NCBI RefSeq assembly: GCF_003290185.1
Contig: NZ_QNFY01000018.1
Coordinates: forward strand, 1 to 64,000
Source of the DNA: Chryseobacterium lathyri
Lineage (GTDB): Bacteria; Bacteroidota; Bacteroidia; Flavobacteriales; Weeksellaceae
Reading direction: 5' to 3'
DNA: 64,000 nt
Both the position numbers and the translations under genes were made by a program. Shown piece after piece: positions 1 to 8,447 of the stretch; within the stretch, counting starts at the first letter, position 1, and every line of letters starts with the position of its first letter. The notes under the pieces were generated by a model. The model saw only the letters and a list, made by a program, of their open reading frames with translations. It searched no databases and was not told the DNA's origin.

Positions 1-2661
1 TTTCCATCAGATACTCAATCAATTTTAAGTATCAATTATTACGACACATACCCTTCCTACAGCTTCAATCCTGCTTTTCCTTCCACCATATTGGGAGAGG
101 CTGTGATTACCGATACACAGAATGCTCCGGTGAACACCCAGGCAATGCCTACCCTGAGCCTTGTAAAGAATATAGAAGATGATAACTGGACTAAAAATTA
201 TGTCTACTATGATAAAAAAGGAAGAGCAATAGGCACGTATACCATTAACCATCTTGGAGGAACTACCAGAACAGAATCAGAACTGGATTTTTCGGGAGTA
301 GCAAAACAATCTAAAGTATACCATAAAAGACTCAGTACCGATACCGAAAAGGTAATCTCCCAAAGCTTTGATTACGACAATCAATACCGGGTCTTAAAAC
401 ATCGCCATCAGGTAGACAGCGGTCCTGTGGAACTGTTAACGGAAAATACCTATAATGAGCTTTCACAGCTTTCCAATAAGAAAGTGGGGGGCGGACTTCA
501 AAGCATCGATTACCAATATGACATCCGTGGTGCGCTTATCAAAATTAATGATCCGGCTGCACTCGGAACCAAACTTTTCGGCTATGAACTAAAGTATTTT
601 AATCCTCAGAATACAACTGTTTCTGGGGGAAAATACGATGGTAATATTACAGAAGTGACCTGGAAAACGGCTTTAGACCAGGTTTTAAGACAGTATAATT
701 ACCAGTATGATGGACTGAACAGGCTTAAAAAAGGAATATATTCTGAACCGGGGGCTTCTGTTCCGCAGAACGGATTCTTTAATGAAACCTTAGCTTATGA
801 TCTGAACGGAAATATGACTTCATTGCAGAGAAATGGGAAAAGCAGTTCAGGAACAGCGCAGCTTATTGATGATCTTACCTATAATTATACAGGGAATAAG
901 CTTAATACGGTTACTGACACTTCAGGAAACTACAGTGGCTATCCTGATACCTCCGGGAACATTATTTCCTATGATGATAATGGGAATATGACGGATCATA
1001 AAGATAAAGGAATCTTACAGATCTATTACAATCATCTTGATCTTCCTAATTATCTAAAGTTTGATAAGGGGTTATCAACACGAACGGGAATGATTAATGA
1101 AAATACATCTTATACCTATCGTGCAGATGGAACTAAACTTAAGAAAATTTATAACTATACTCCTCTTATTGTTGATCCTTTAGGTACCACCACCACGCTA
1201 TCAACCAAAATTACAGAATATGTAGATGGTTTTCAGTACGAAACACCTGCAGGCAAAAAGGGAGGGACAAATCTTATCTTAAAATTTGTTCCTACCGCTG
1301 AAGGCTATTACAATTTTGAAAATAATAAGTATATTTACAGCTATACAGACCATTTGGGAAGTGTGCGTTTAAGCTACTCCAAGAACCTGAATGGCAGCGC
1401 AGAAGTTCTTGAAGAAAACAACTACTATCCTTTTGGTTTAAAGCATGAAGGTTACAATGTTTTAGTAGGCAACCCTGCTTATAATTACCAGTATAACGGT
1501 AAAGAACTACAGAAAGAAACAGGCTGGAGTGATTACGGCGCTAGAATGTACATGGCTGACATTGGCCGATGGGGTGTAATAGACCCGCTGGCTGAAATGA
1601 TGAGAAGGTATTCGCCTTATAACTATGTCTTTAATAACCCCATAAGCTTTACCGATCCTGATGGAATGGCTCCGATGCATCAGCTGAAGATTGCCGATGA
1701 AAGCGAAGGAGGAGGTGGTGGTTCAAGCTGGACCAATCCAAACTGGCTGGGCTTAGGAGGTGGAAACCTTGGGGATAGTTATGGCTTTGGTTCTCTAAGC
1801 CCATCAGGAGGTGAAGGAAACAGTGGTGGCTCTGCCCAGGGATTAATTAACACCGCGTTTGGCGTAGGCGGAAGCTGGGATAATACGGGATCTGGTTTTG
1901 CAAATGGAGATCATGTAAGCTTGGGATATGACGGAGGTTATCAAAGTCTTAACACCAATTATGCAGAAGGAGGTATTGGAGATGCCGTTATTAATATTCC
2001 TGAAATTAAGCTTTCTGGAAGCAGTTTCTTTTGGGCATCACGAATCCGAAGCCATGTCAATAAGTACATGGAATGGTGGAACTCTCAGAGTCAGTCTGCT
2101 AATATTTATAGTTTCCAAAATAGAATTGGTGATCAGGTACTGCCCGCAAAAGAGAGTGTTTTAGGTAAGTTATGGTCATTTATGAGCCCGCGTGAATGGA
2201 AAGATTCTGATGGACTATCATATCAAGTAAATTCTGCTGGGAGAATTACTAATTTAGCCCCTTTAATGGGTGATCTTCCTCTTAGTAGCGGAGGATTGAA
2301 AAACTTGATTAAAACTGCGGATGGATCGTTTTATTCAATTGCTTTTCAAATGAAGCTTGCGGAAACCTCTTATCCAGGTGTAACCAGATATATGCATTTT
2401 AAAGAAGCTAATATTGCGTTAGAATCTGCTATGAAATCTAATCCATTATTGAATAAACTGGGAATAGTTATACCAAAATCTGCATCAGGGTCAATAATAG
2501 GAAAATCTCCAAAGGACTGGGTATGGCATCACAATACTGAAAAGGGATTAATGCAATTGGTCCCTAAAAGTCAACATCCTAATGTTCCTGGTGGAATCTT
2601 TTGGGAGACTATGCATCCAGGAAAAAAAGGAGGATTTTCAATTTGGGGAAAAATTAAATAA
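1..2661 (+). CDS. RHS-repeat polymorphic toxin with C-terminal WHH (HNH/Endo VII) nuclease, 5' truncated by the window
   Basis: The reading frame is open from base 1, so the true start lies upstream; 886 residues are visible. YD/RHS repeats (for example YQYDGLNRLKKG) run to about base 1300. The RHS core end follows: DHLGSVRLSY near 1350, YGARMYMADIGRWGVIDPL near 1530-1590 and NNPISFTDPDGM near 1632-1668. A Gly-rich linker (GGGGGSSW) and a variable tail come next. The last ~50 residues hold WVWHHNTEKGLMQLVPKSQH and MHPGKKGGF, which matches the WHH nuclease family of the HNH/Endonuclease VII superfamily found at polymorphic toxin C-termini. By family knowledge the RHS shell encloses the toxin and the tail kills competitors by cutting DNA. 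The secretion route cannot be told from the visible part. The next gene, 11 bp away, is the probable immunity gene. Confidence 0.9.
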   Translation, partial: FPSDTQSILSINYYDTYPSYSFNPAFPSTILGEAVITDTQNAPVNTQAMPTLSLVKNIEDDNWTKNYVYYDKKGRAIGTYTINHLGGTTRTESELDFSGVAKQSKVYHKRLSTDTEKVISQSFDYDNQYRVLKHRHQVDSGPVELLTENTYNELSQLSNKKVGGGLQSIDYQYDIRGALIKINDPAALGTKLFGYELKYFNPQNTTVSGGKYDGNITEVTWKTALDQVLRQYNYQYDGLNRLKKGIYSEPGASVPQNGFFNETLAYDLNGNMTSLQRNGKSSSGTAQLIDDLTYNYTGNKLNTVTDTSGNYSGYPDTSGNIISYDDNGNMTDHKDKGILQIYYNHLDLPNYLKFDKGLSTRTGMINENTSYTYRADGTKLKKIYNYTPLIVDPLGTTTTLSTKITEYVDGFQYETPAGKKGGTNLILKFVPTAEGYYNFENNKYIYSYTDHLGSVRLSYSKNLNGSAEVLEENNYYPFGLKHEGYNVLVGNPAYNYQYNGKELQKETGWSDYGARMYMADIGRWGVIDPLAEMMRRYSPYNYVFNNPISFTDPDGMAPMHQLKIADESEGGGGGSSWTNPNWLGLGGGNLGDSYGFGSLSPSGGEGNSGGSAQGLINTAFGVGGSWDNTGSGFANGDHVSLGYDGGYQSLNTNYAEGGIGDAVINIPEIKLSGSSFFWASRIRSHVNKYMEWWNSQSQSANIYSFQNRIGDQVLPAKESVLGKLWSFMSPREWKDSDGLSYQVNSAGRITNLAPLMGDLPLSSGGLKNLIKTADGSFYSIAFQMKLAETSYPGVTRYMHFKEANIALESAMKSNPLLNKLGIVIPKSASGSIIGKSPKDWVWHHNTEKGLMQLVPKSQHPNVPGGIFWETMHPGKKGGFSIWGKIK

Positions 2662-2672
2662 AATTATAATAT

Positions 2673-2999
2673 ATGAAACTTTTAGAATTAGTTCAATATT
2701 TCAGAAATGGAGGCTCTTATACAGAGTTTTGTCAATTACAAGATTTAAATACTGAATCTGAAGTAATAGAAATCTATATGGAGCAACCTTGGGAAATTGA
2801 CAAAGATTTGGCATTTTTCGAAATTGAAAAAACAGAAGGTAACATTGAATATTCTGCCAATGGTAAAGAATATTCTAATTTATTTGATTTCTACTATTTT
2901 TTGGATGCAATAGAAGAATCTAATAATGATGAAAATCAATCTTTATCCAATGAAAAGCTTACAAAACTTCTTTACAGTTATGCAATAAACGATGCATAA
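2673..2999 (+). CDS. Probable immunity protein for the RHS WHH toxin
   Basis: A 108-residue acidic, soluble protein (MKLLELVQYFRNGG...) with no signal peptide or membrane segment. It starts 11 bp after the toxin stop and is followed at once by a strong hairpin terminator, so the toxin and this gene form one transcript. That position is the classic place for the cognate immunity gene in polymorphic toxin loci. I do not recognise a named immunity family in it, so the role is inferred from position, small size and acidity. Confidence 0.65.
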   Translation: MKLLELVQYFRNGGSYTEFCQLQDLNTESEVIEIYMEQPWEIDKDLAFFEIEKTEGNIEYSANGKEYSNLFDFYYFLDAIEESNNDENQSLSNEKLTKLLYSYAINDA

Positions 3000-3012
3000 T
3001 AGAGTTAATCAA

Positions 3013-3042
3013 AACCTGTCTTATAAAAGACAGGTTTTTTTA
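3013..3042 (+). terminator. Rho-independent terminator after the RHS toxin/immunity pair
   Basis: A perfect 10-bp stem (AACCTGTCTT / AAGACAGGTT) with a 4-base loop is followed by a run of T. It separates the active toxin-immunity pair from the silent toxin cassette downstream. Confidence 0.85.
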
Positions 3043-3116
3043 AATATTGATAATTTTAAAAAAACTGGCGAGAAGCAATGTCCGATTAACAATCCTTCTG
3101 AAAGGAATGATCGTAA

Positions 3117-3473
3117 AATATAATATGTGAAGCCAAAACAATTTCAAAAGAAGCCGTTGCAACAAATGGGACTTTAACAGCTGGTCCATTTGCAGGAGAA
3201 GGTTATCCTGCTGTAAACGGGCATAGTAGAAATTTTACTGTTGCGGAAAAACAAGCAATTAGAGAGCATACACTTGGGTGTCATACTTGTGGCCAAACGA
3301 GTCCAGGAACTAAATCTGGCTTTTTTATTTTAGATCACCAACCAGCAAATACTTTGGTTCCAAATGGCTGGCCACAAATTTTCTATCCACAGTGTAAATA
3401 TTGCAGCGCTAGCCAAGGAGGGATAATTTCAGGAATGAAAAGACAAGGTATATTACCAAAAATAAGTAAATAA
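3117..3473 (+). pseudogene. Orphan polymorphic-toxin C-terminal module without a start codon
   Basis: An open frame of 118 codons runs from the stop at 3114-3116 to TAA at 3471-3473. It has no plausible start before the conserved part. It reads ...AKTISKEAVATNG..., then GCHTCGQTSPGTKSG, then LDHQP, then FYPQCKYCSASQGG. The two CxxC knuckles (CHTC and CKYC) flanking a DHxP motif look like a zinc-ribbon, HNH-like nuclease tip of the kind that ends RHS/YD-repeat toxins. It lies after a terminator and lacks an RHS shell, so it is best read as a displaced or stored toxin tail that could be recombined onto the upstream RHS core. The gene that follows 5 bp later is its likely immunity gene. The family name is uncertain. 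Confidence 0.65.
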
Positions 3474-3478
3474 ATTAT

Positions 3479-4111
3479 ATGATAACATACAAAGGAATTC
3501 AATTAAATGTAATAGATAATCTTTATGTAGAAACAAAAGAATTAAATTCTTATATAACTAAAGAAATCAGAATAACTATCGGTAAAAATCAAGCTGAAAG
3601 CTATATAGATGTCATTAAGTACATTATAGATTATATTGTAGATAATAAACCTATCATTTCCGAAAATCAAAATATCGGATATTATTCATGGCTCTTACAA
3701 TTTAGATTAAGTGAAGATAATTATTTTGATATTTATGAAGTAAATTCTAATGGTAGTGACTTTAATAAAGGTTGTGATGTAGCAATTTCAGCCGTTAGGG
3801 AACAAAGTGAAATGTGTTGGCAACAAAATCTTATTCCTCTTTTTCCAAATTTCAATCAGTCAGTTGTTATATCAGATGGTGTTTACGATGGAAAAGATAT
3901 AGAAGGAATTAGGTATGATGCACCTCAGGATGAAAGTGGTTGGTATCTTATTGCAGATGACTATAATGAAGATATTAAGACGTTAAAGATGGTACATTTT
4001 TATCATGTTGCTTTTGCTCGTCCTGATATTTTGAAATATCTAGCTTTACCGTTTGGATATAGATTCATAATGAAGGGAGGAAATATTGAAATACGTAAGA
4101 ACGAGCAATAA
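3479..4111 (+). CDS. Imm33-like/DUF2185-type probable immunity protein
   Basis: A 210-residue soluble protein starting 5 bp after the orphan toxin tail. The C-terminal ~90 residues (ESGWYLIADDYNED..., FYHVAFARPDILKYLALPFG, YRFIMKGGN) resemble the Imm33-like/DUF2185 immunity fold as I recall it: a GW-rich strand, then a helix and the LALPxGYRF motif. The N-terminal half is unassigned. The pairing with the upstream toxin tail suggests it neutralises that toxin. The gene appears intact although its toxin has no start, as is common for retained immunity genes. Confidence 0.6.
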   Translation: MITYKGIQLNVIDNLYVETKELNSYITKEIRITIGKNQAESYIDVIKYIIDYIVDNKPIISENQNIGYYSWLLQFRLSEDNYFDIYEVNSNGSDFNKGCDVAISAVREQSEMCWQQNLIPLFPNFNQSVVISDGVYDGKDIEGIRYDAPQDESGWYLIADDYNEDIKTLKMVHFYHVAFARPDILKYLALPFGYRFIMKGGNIEIRKNEQ

Positions 4112-4135
4112 TAATGAACAATAATTAAGATGTAT

Positions 4136-4163
4136 TGGCAATTGGAGTTGCTATCTTTTTTAC
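4136..4163 (+). terminator. Weak possible terminator
   Basis: A short GGCAA...TTGCT stem (5 bp including one G-T pair) is followed after ATC by six T. It lies in the otherwise featureless, AT-rich 200 bp between two immunity-like genes. Confidence 0.3.
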
Positions 4164-4312
4164 GACAAGAAATTTATACTTCTTATACTCTCAAATTTGA
4201 AAATGTGTTATAAATAATTAGGGTATTGATTTTTATACGCTAATTTTAATTACAGTGAAGAAGGTTAATTTTAACCCGACATGGTTTTCATTTTTAAATA
4301 GATTATAAATTT

Positions 4313-4729
4313 ATGTATAAGCTAATAGAACCCGAAGTAGCAGGTGGCCTAGGAGACAAAACGGAAATGGATAATTCATTTTTTCCACCTTTAATAAAAA
4401 CTCTAAATTACGAATTTGATGGATGGTTAGGAGATGATATTCTTGAATCTTTTCCTTGTTATATAATGACTGAAGTATTACGAAAAGGAGTAGAAGCTGA
4501 AGGTTTAACAGGAATTTACTTTAGTGAAGTTTTAATTTCTAAATCTGAGACCTTTTTGGAACTTTATTCTAACAGAGATCTTCCCAATTTTTTTTGGGCA
4601 AAAATTAGTGGAGAGCCTTACAAAGATGATTTTTTTATTACTGAACAAAACACTTTAGCTATCTCAGAAAAAGCTTATTTTTTGTTAAAAAAATATAGCA
4701 TAAATCATGCAGATATAGAATATTTGTAA
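4313..4729 (+). CDS. Small acidic protein, probable orphan immunity protein
   Basis: A 138-residue soluble acidic protein. It opens with MYKLIEPEVAGGLGDKTEMD, then YEFDGWLGDDILESFPCYIM, and ends in SEKAYFLLKKYSINHADIEYL. I recall proteins with the EFDGWLGDDxLESFPC pattern as uncharacterised genes near polymorphic toxins, but cannot name a family. No toxin module precedes it here, so it may be an orphan immunity gene protecting against kin toxins. The role is inferred from neighbourhood only. Confidence 0.5.
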   Translation: MYKLIEPEVAGGLGDKTEMDNSFFPPLIKTLNYEFDGWLGDDILESFPCYIMTEVLRKGVEAEGLTGIYFSEVLISKSETFLELYSNRDLPNFFWAKISGEPYKDDFFITEQNTLAISEKAYFLLKKYSINHADIEYL

Positions 4730-4788
4730 AGATTCAAAGGATTTATGAGTATATATGGTTATATAATAAAATAATATATTGAAAGTTT

Positions 4789-5151
4789 ATGTCGATACAA
4801 AATAAAAATAAAATGCATATTTTGCTAATTATTTATGTTCTCTTTACTTTAATTGCAAGCATTTTCGTCTTGAAATATACTATACAAAATGTTGCAAATG
4901 AAATTAGCTCAAAGAATATAGCCTTGTTAATGGTTGATCTTTTAGATATTCTCTTTATGATCATGTTTTTAAAATGGAAAAAATGGGCATTATATGGGCT
5001 TGCAATGAATACAATTGTAATGTTCATTTATAATTTAAGTGAAGGATACGGATTTTTTTTATCAGTACTTGGATTATTTGGATTTTTTATAATTTGCGCT
5101 TTACTATTCCTAAAAAAGGATGGAAGAACGGGATACCAAAATCTAAAATGA
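4789..5151 (+). CDS. Small integral membrane protein, function unknown
   Basis: A 120-residue protein with about four hydrophobic segments: residues ~9-28 (HILLIIYVLFTLIASIFVL), 44-62, 66-84 and 88-108. It has a basic C-terminus (LKKDGRTGYQNLK). No motif is recognised. It sits at the end of the toxin/immunity array, on the same strand and convergent with the SIR2 gene. A membrane-type immunity protein is possible but unproven. Confidence 0.55.
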   Translation: MSIQNKNKMHILLIIYVLFTLIASIFVLKYTIQNVANEISSKNIALLMVDLLDILFMIMFLKWKKWALYGLAMNTIVMFIYNLSEGYGFFLSVLGLFGFFIICALLFLKKDGRTGYQNLK

Positions 5152-5194
5152 GTTCACGATTTCTTAACTTATATAATTACCAACATGGATTTAC

Positions 5195-7078
5195 CTATTC
5201 TTTGAATAAAAACAATGCTTTTTCTTTACTACTTTCTATCTTCAATTTCTCATTTGCACCTTGAAGAATATTTTGAACATTTGCAATGAGCGGCTCTATA
5301 ATACGAATTTCATAATTACCTAGTTCAAACTCATGATTGTGCACTATTACATTACCCATATGACCCTCCAATTTTATAGGAACAATTTTATCTACAGAAT
5401 CTTCAAATAATTCAATATTATTTTGTGTTAATGGTACTTTAAACGATATTCCTTTAAATGCCTGCTCTATCGGTTCCTTTTTAAATTTTGCAATTATTTT
5501 TTCTAAATAAGAATAGTTTTCATCAGATACATCATTTATATCAATATTGGAGAACTTAATTTTGAAAGCTTGCTCTATTTCTCTAAGTTTATTAAAATAC
5601 TTATAGTAAAAAATATTATATTCATACAGTCCTTTTAATCCATCCAATATACTTGACTCAAACCTATCTTTTGAAGTATATATCAAATTTCCTTCTGAAT
5701 ATACATTAAAAATTTTCCCTAAAGCAAAAGAATTCATTGCTGTATAAAATTGTAATTGTTTTGAAACACTGTTGATCTCAAGCGAATTTTTATAATCAAA
5801 CTTAAAATTTAAGGAGCTGTCTTCTTTTAAATAAAATAAAATTTCAAATTCATTATTGTAAAACTCAACAAGCAACTTATTTTTGTTTCCTCCCCGAAAA
5901 ATTTTAATATGAACATCATTTATTTCAATACCATTTTCAAATACCAAGTCAACTTTTTTGTCAAAAGACGGCATAGGTATTACTGTCAAATTTTTAATAT
6001 CATCAATATCGGCAATTTTAATTCCTTCTATTCTAAAATCCCAGTTGCTAAAGGCTGACTTATCAATGACCAATTCGTCCAGATATTCACCTTTAGATAA
6101 GTCAATAATTTTGTCAAAGTCCGGATAATCTGATTTTATTGTAAACTTTGCTTTCGTTTCCGGATCATTATTTATTCCGCTAAAACTTTTTATTATGTTT
6201 TTAGACTCATTTATTTCAATATCTGATTTCAAATTAAAATTTCTAATAAATTCTGCATATATTTCTGTTGAAATAAGTTTGTTCTCACAGTCCTTCTTAA
6301 TATTGTCTTTTAGATACTGAATCAATTCTGAAAATAACTGTTCCCCCGTAGAGTCAATATAATGAATATTTTTGCCGCTTAAATGATATAATTTCTGGGG
6401 TGGTACTTTTGGAGAGACAAAAAAACATTCTTTGCGGTTTTCTCCCAATTTTTTAGCAATGCCGTCAAAAATTACGGCAATATTAGAATCTTCAAGATTG
6501 TATCCGATAAATAATATATTCTTTGTTGCTATTTTTTCCTTAATCACGGTCCACAAAACATCATCTCCTTTTCTGTTACCGAAGAAATTGTCATAATCGG
6601 ATTTAGTAATTATTACTGAGTCAGGAACAGATAAATCGCCATGAATTTTAAAAAGATTTATTTTTTTGTTATCTAAATATGGAATTTGTTGATCTGAATA
6701 AATTACATTTAAGCTGGACTTAAATGCTTCTTCAAATAGCCGATCATAATTTGTTGTTATAATATCTCTAAAATGAGGAATTTTGGCTATGATTTCATGA
6801 GTTGATATTGATGGGAAATTTTTTAATAGAATTCTTTCTTTTAGTCTCTGAATAATATAATTTCTATTATTTCCTTTAATCCTATAAATCTCTTCTACCA
6901 AGTCAGGAAGAAGAAGGTTTTTATTTATGTTGTCTTTTTCCTCTTTAGATAATCCATCGAACAAAAATTGGGACAACTGATTTCCGGAAGGTAAGCCTGC
7001 ATAAAGGGATAGTCCTGCTCCTATCCACAAAACTACTTCTCCTCGACTAATTAATTGAAATAAATTTTCTTTCCCCAT
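5195..7078 (-). CDS. SIR2-domain protein, probable NAD-degrading defence protein
   Basis: A 627-residue protein. The N-terminal ~250 residues form a SIR2-like (SIR2_2 type) domain with the expected motifs in order: WIGAGLS (18-24), TTNYD (108-112), KIHGDL with the candidate catalytic His (~144-149) and FIGYNLED (190-197). Residues ~270-627 are an unassigned region rich in predicted beta segments, with no transmembrane helix. Stand-alone SIR2 proteins of this kind are NADases in anti-phage systems such as DSR, Thoeris ThsA and SIR2-HerA. This protein is shorter than Dsr1/Dsr2 and I see no SLOG or STAND domain. A small unknown gene lies 142 bp upstream on the same strand. The AT-rich composition and location beside toxin cassettes suggest horizontal gain. 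Confidence 0.75.
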   Translation of the reverse strand: MGKENLFQLISRGEVVLWIGAGLSLYAGLPSGNQLSQFLFDGLSKEEKDNINKNLLLPDLVEEIYRIKGNNRNYIIQRLKERILLKNFPSISTHEIIAKIPHFRDIITTNYDRLFEEAFKSSLNVIYSDQQIPYLDNKKINLFKIHGDLSVPDSVIITKSDYDNFFGNRKGDDVLWTVIKEKIATKNILFIGYNLEDSNIAVIFDGIAKKLGENRKECFFVSPKVPPQKLYHLSGKNIHYIDSTGEQLFSELIQYLKDNIKKDCENKLISTEIYAEFIRNFNLKSDIEINESKNIIKSFSGINNDPETKAKFTIKSDYPDFDKIIDLSKGEYLDELVIDKSAFSNWDFRIEGIKIADIDDIKNLTVIPMPSFDKKVDLVFENGIEINDVHIKIFRGGNKNKLLVEFYNNEFEILFYLKEDSSLNFKFDYKNSLEINSVSKQLQFYTAMNSFALGKIFNVYSEGNLIYTSKDRFESSILDGLKGLYEYNIFYYKYFNKLREIEQAFKIKFSNIDINDVSDENYSYLEKIIAKFKKEPIEQAFKGISFKVPLTQNNIELFEDSVDKIVPIKLEGHMGNVIVHNHEFELGNYEIRIIEPLIANVQNILQGANEKLKIESSKEKALFLFKE

Positions 7079-7219
7079 AATACATTTTATTAAACGTTAA
7101 TATAAAAAAAAGATTATAACACTACAAACAAAAACTTTACTGCCTTATAAATTAGTATATAATCTTTAGAAGTTAGGCGGTTTTTTATTGTGACCCACTT
7201 GACCTCTTCCTAATGGGCA

Positions 7220-7507
7220 TTAAAAGTCTTTAATTGTTTTTTTATCTATTTCATTTAATAACTTAACAGCTATTATGCTATAATTACGATTAGAAGAATA
7301 TCCATTAAATTTATATTCTTTATTGTCTTGGATTACAACAAGTATTGGAGTTATATCACTCATCTTTTCTATTCTATACTTGTAGTTATCATTTTCAATA
7401 TATAAAGTTTTGTTTTTATTCTTAATATTGAAAATGGGATTATTGTAAATGTGATGGTTAATATTTGCTACAGCATTGTCTTCGATTATTCTTAATTGAT
7501 TGTTCAT
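7220..7507 (-). CDS. Hypothetical protein of 95 residues upstream of the SIR2 gene
   Basis: Read from the internal ATG (MNNQLRIIEDNAVANINHH...); a longer frame to 7543 exists, but its extension is low-complexity. It is a soluble, Asn/Lys/Tyr-rich protein with alternating charged and hydrophobic stretches (KTLYIENDNYKYRIEKM) suggesting a small beta-rich fold. No family recognised. It is co-oriented with the SIR2 gene, so it could be a partner, or a leftover of another element. Confidence 0.4.
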   Translation of the reverse strand: MNNQLRIIEDNAVANINHHIYNNPIFNIKNKNKTLYIENDNYKYRIEKMSDITPILVVIQDNKEYKFNGYSSNRNYSIIAVKLLNEIDKKTIKDF

Positions 7508-7754
7508 GTATTTTTCGTTTATGATATATAAATTTATGAACAAAAAATAATATTTTAAATATAAAATAACTCCAAACGCTCATAGGGAGGGGATGAATTA
7601 AATTATGAACAATTCCTAAATACTTTACTTTCTGAAAAAAAACCAAATTTTTCCTAATAATTTATTCTCAAACTTGACGATTAAAAAAATGAGAATAGTG
7701 AAAGATGTAAAGATTTTTTTGATAGGTTGGAATTAGGTTGGAATAAATAAAAAC

Positions 7755-7798
7755 AAAAAACCTCTAAAGATCTGTTAACAAGATAATTAGAGGTTTTT
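7755..7798 (-). terminator. Terminator of the tRNA-Cys gene
   Basis: An inverted repeat, AAACCTCTA at 7758-7766 and TAGAGGTTT at 7788-7796, with a 21-base loop lies just past the 3' end of the tRNA on the minus strand and is followed there by a T-rich run. Confidence 0.6.
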
Positions 7799-7802
7799 GA
7801 AG

Positions 7803-7873
7803 AGGTACCTAGCGGATTCGAACCGCTGTAGATGGTGTTGCAGACCACTGCCTAGCCGCTCGGCCAAAGTACC
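7803..7873 (-). tRNA. tRNA-Cys (anticodon GCA)
   Basis: The minus strand folds into a full 71-nt cloverleaf. The acceptor GGTACTT pairs with AGGTACC (one G-U). The anticodon stem GTGGT/ACCAT has the loop CTGCAAC, giving anticodon GCA. The T-arm is AGCGG-TTCGAAT-CCGCT. No CCA is encoded. It is preceded by a good promoter. The accessory toxin/SIR2 block abuts its 3' side, the usual side for island insertion. Confidence 0.95.
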
Positions 7874-7896
7874 ATTTTTACCATTTTTGAGGTGTG

Positions 7897-7926
7897 CAAA
7901 TATAGCAAAAAAAAATTAATGAACAA
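7897..7926 (-). promoter_or_regulatory. Promoter of tRNA-Cys
   Basis: On the minus strand TTG (7924-7926), a 19-base spacer and TATATTTG (7897-7904) match the Bacteroidota promoter form TTG-N19-21-TAnnTTTG, about 25 bp before the tRNA 5' end. Confidence 0.7.
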
Positions 7927-7932
7927 AAATTT

Positions 7933-8421
7933 TTAAATCATTTCTTTCGCTCCAATGCTGTTGATATCGCTTTTCAGCTGTCTTTCAGCTTCATAATCTT
8001 TTATGTTCACCACACGTGTGCTGCTCCAATTATCATGAAAGCCATTTTCACCCAAAAATGATAGTTGGTCAACCAATATAATTCCTCTTATAATATTTCT
8101 TACAAAATAATTTCCGATAGAAGGTTTTTCCCCATCAATCATAATTACTTTGGTTCCTGTAATCAGTTTTCCCAGGCTTCTTCCGCCGGTTATGGCTTCC
8201 ATGAAGAAAGAAAATAATATATAAGAAATAATGCCTAGCAATCTTTGGGCAATATCGCTGGTATTGGCAATCCATTCTCTGAAAGCCGGACTGATAGGCA
8301 TAAGTATCATAAGAATGATAAAAAACACAATATAAAAAGCAACAAGGTCAATTAGATAATTAGCAAACCTTGCTCCTTTGGATGCCCGGTGTCTGTCTAC
8401 AATTTGTAAATATTTTCTCAT
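7933..8421 (-). CDS. RDD family membrane protein
   Basis: A 162-residue protein with the RDD pattern. The first membrane segment begins after RASKGARFANYLIDLV with the Arg and Asp of the family, a second hydrophobic segment follows at ~68-85, and ITGGRSLGKLITGTKVI is the conserved loop. RDD proteins are inner-membrane proteins of mostly unknown function, some linked to ion or compatible-solute transport. It lies 26 bp downstream of the DUF4403 gene on the same strand. Confidence 0.85.
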   Translation of the reverse strand: MRKYLQIVDRHRASKGARFANYLIDLVAFYIVFFIILMILMPISPAFREWIANTSDIAQRLLGIISYILFSFFMEAITGGRSLGKLITGTKVIMIDGEKPSIGNYFVRNIIRGIILVDQLSFLGENGFHDNWSSTRVVNIKDYEAERQLKSDINSIGAKEMI

Positions 8422-8447
8422 GGTTAATTTTTGTTTTTTTTATTAAT

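Noticed and set aside
7720..7746. Direct repeat GGTTGGAATTAGGTTGGAAT next to tRNA-Cys as an attachment site
   Set aside because: It has no similarity to the tRNA 3' end and its two units are adjacent, so it is a short tandem duplication, not flanking att repeats.
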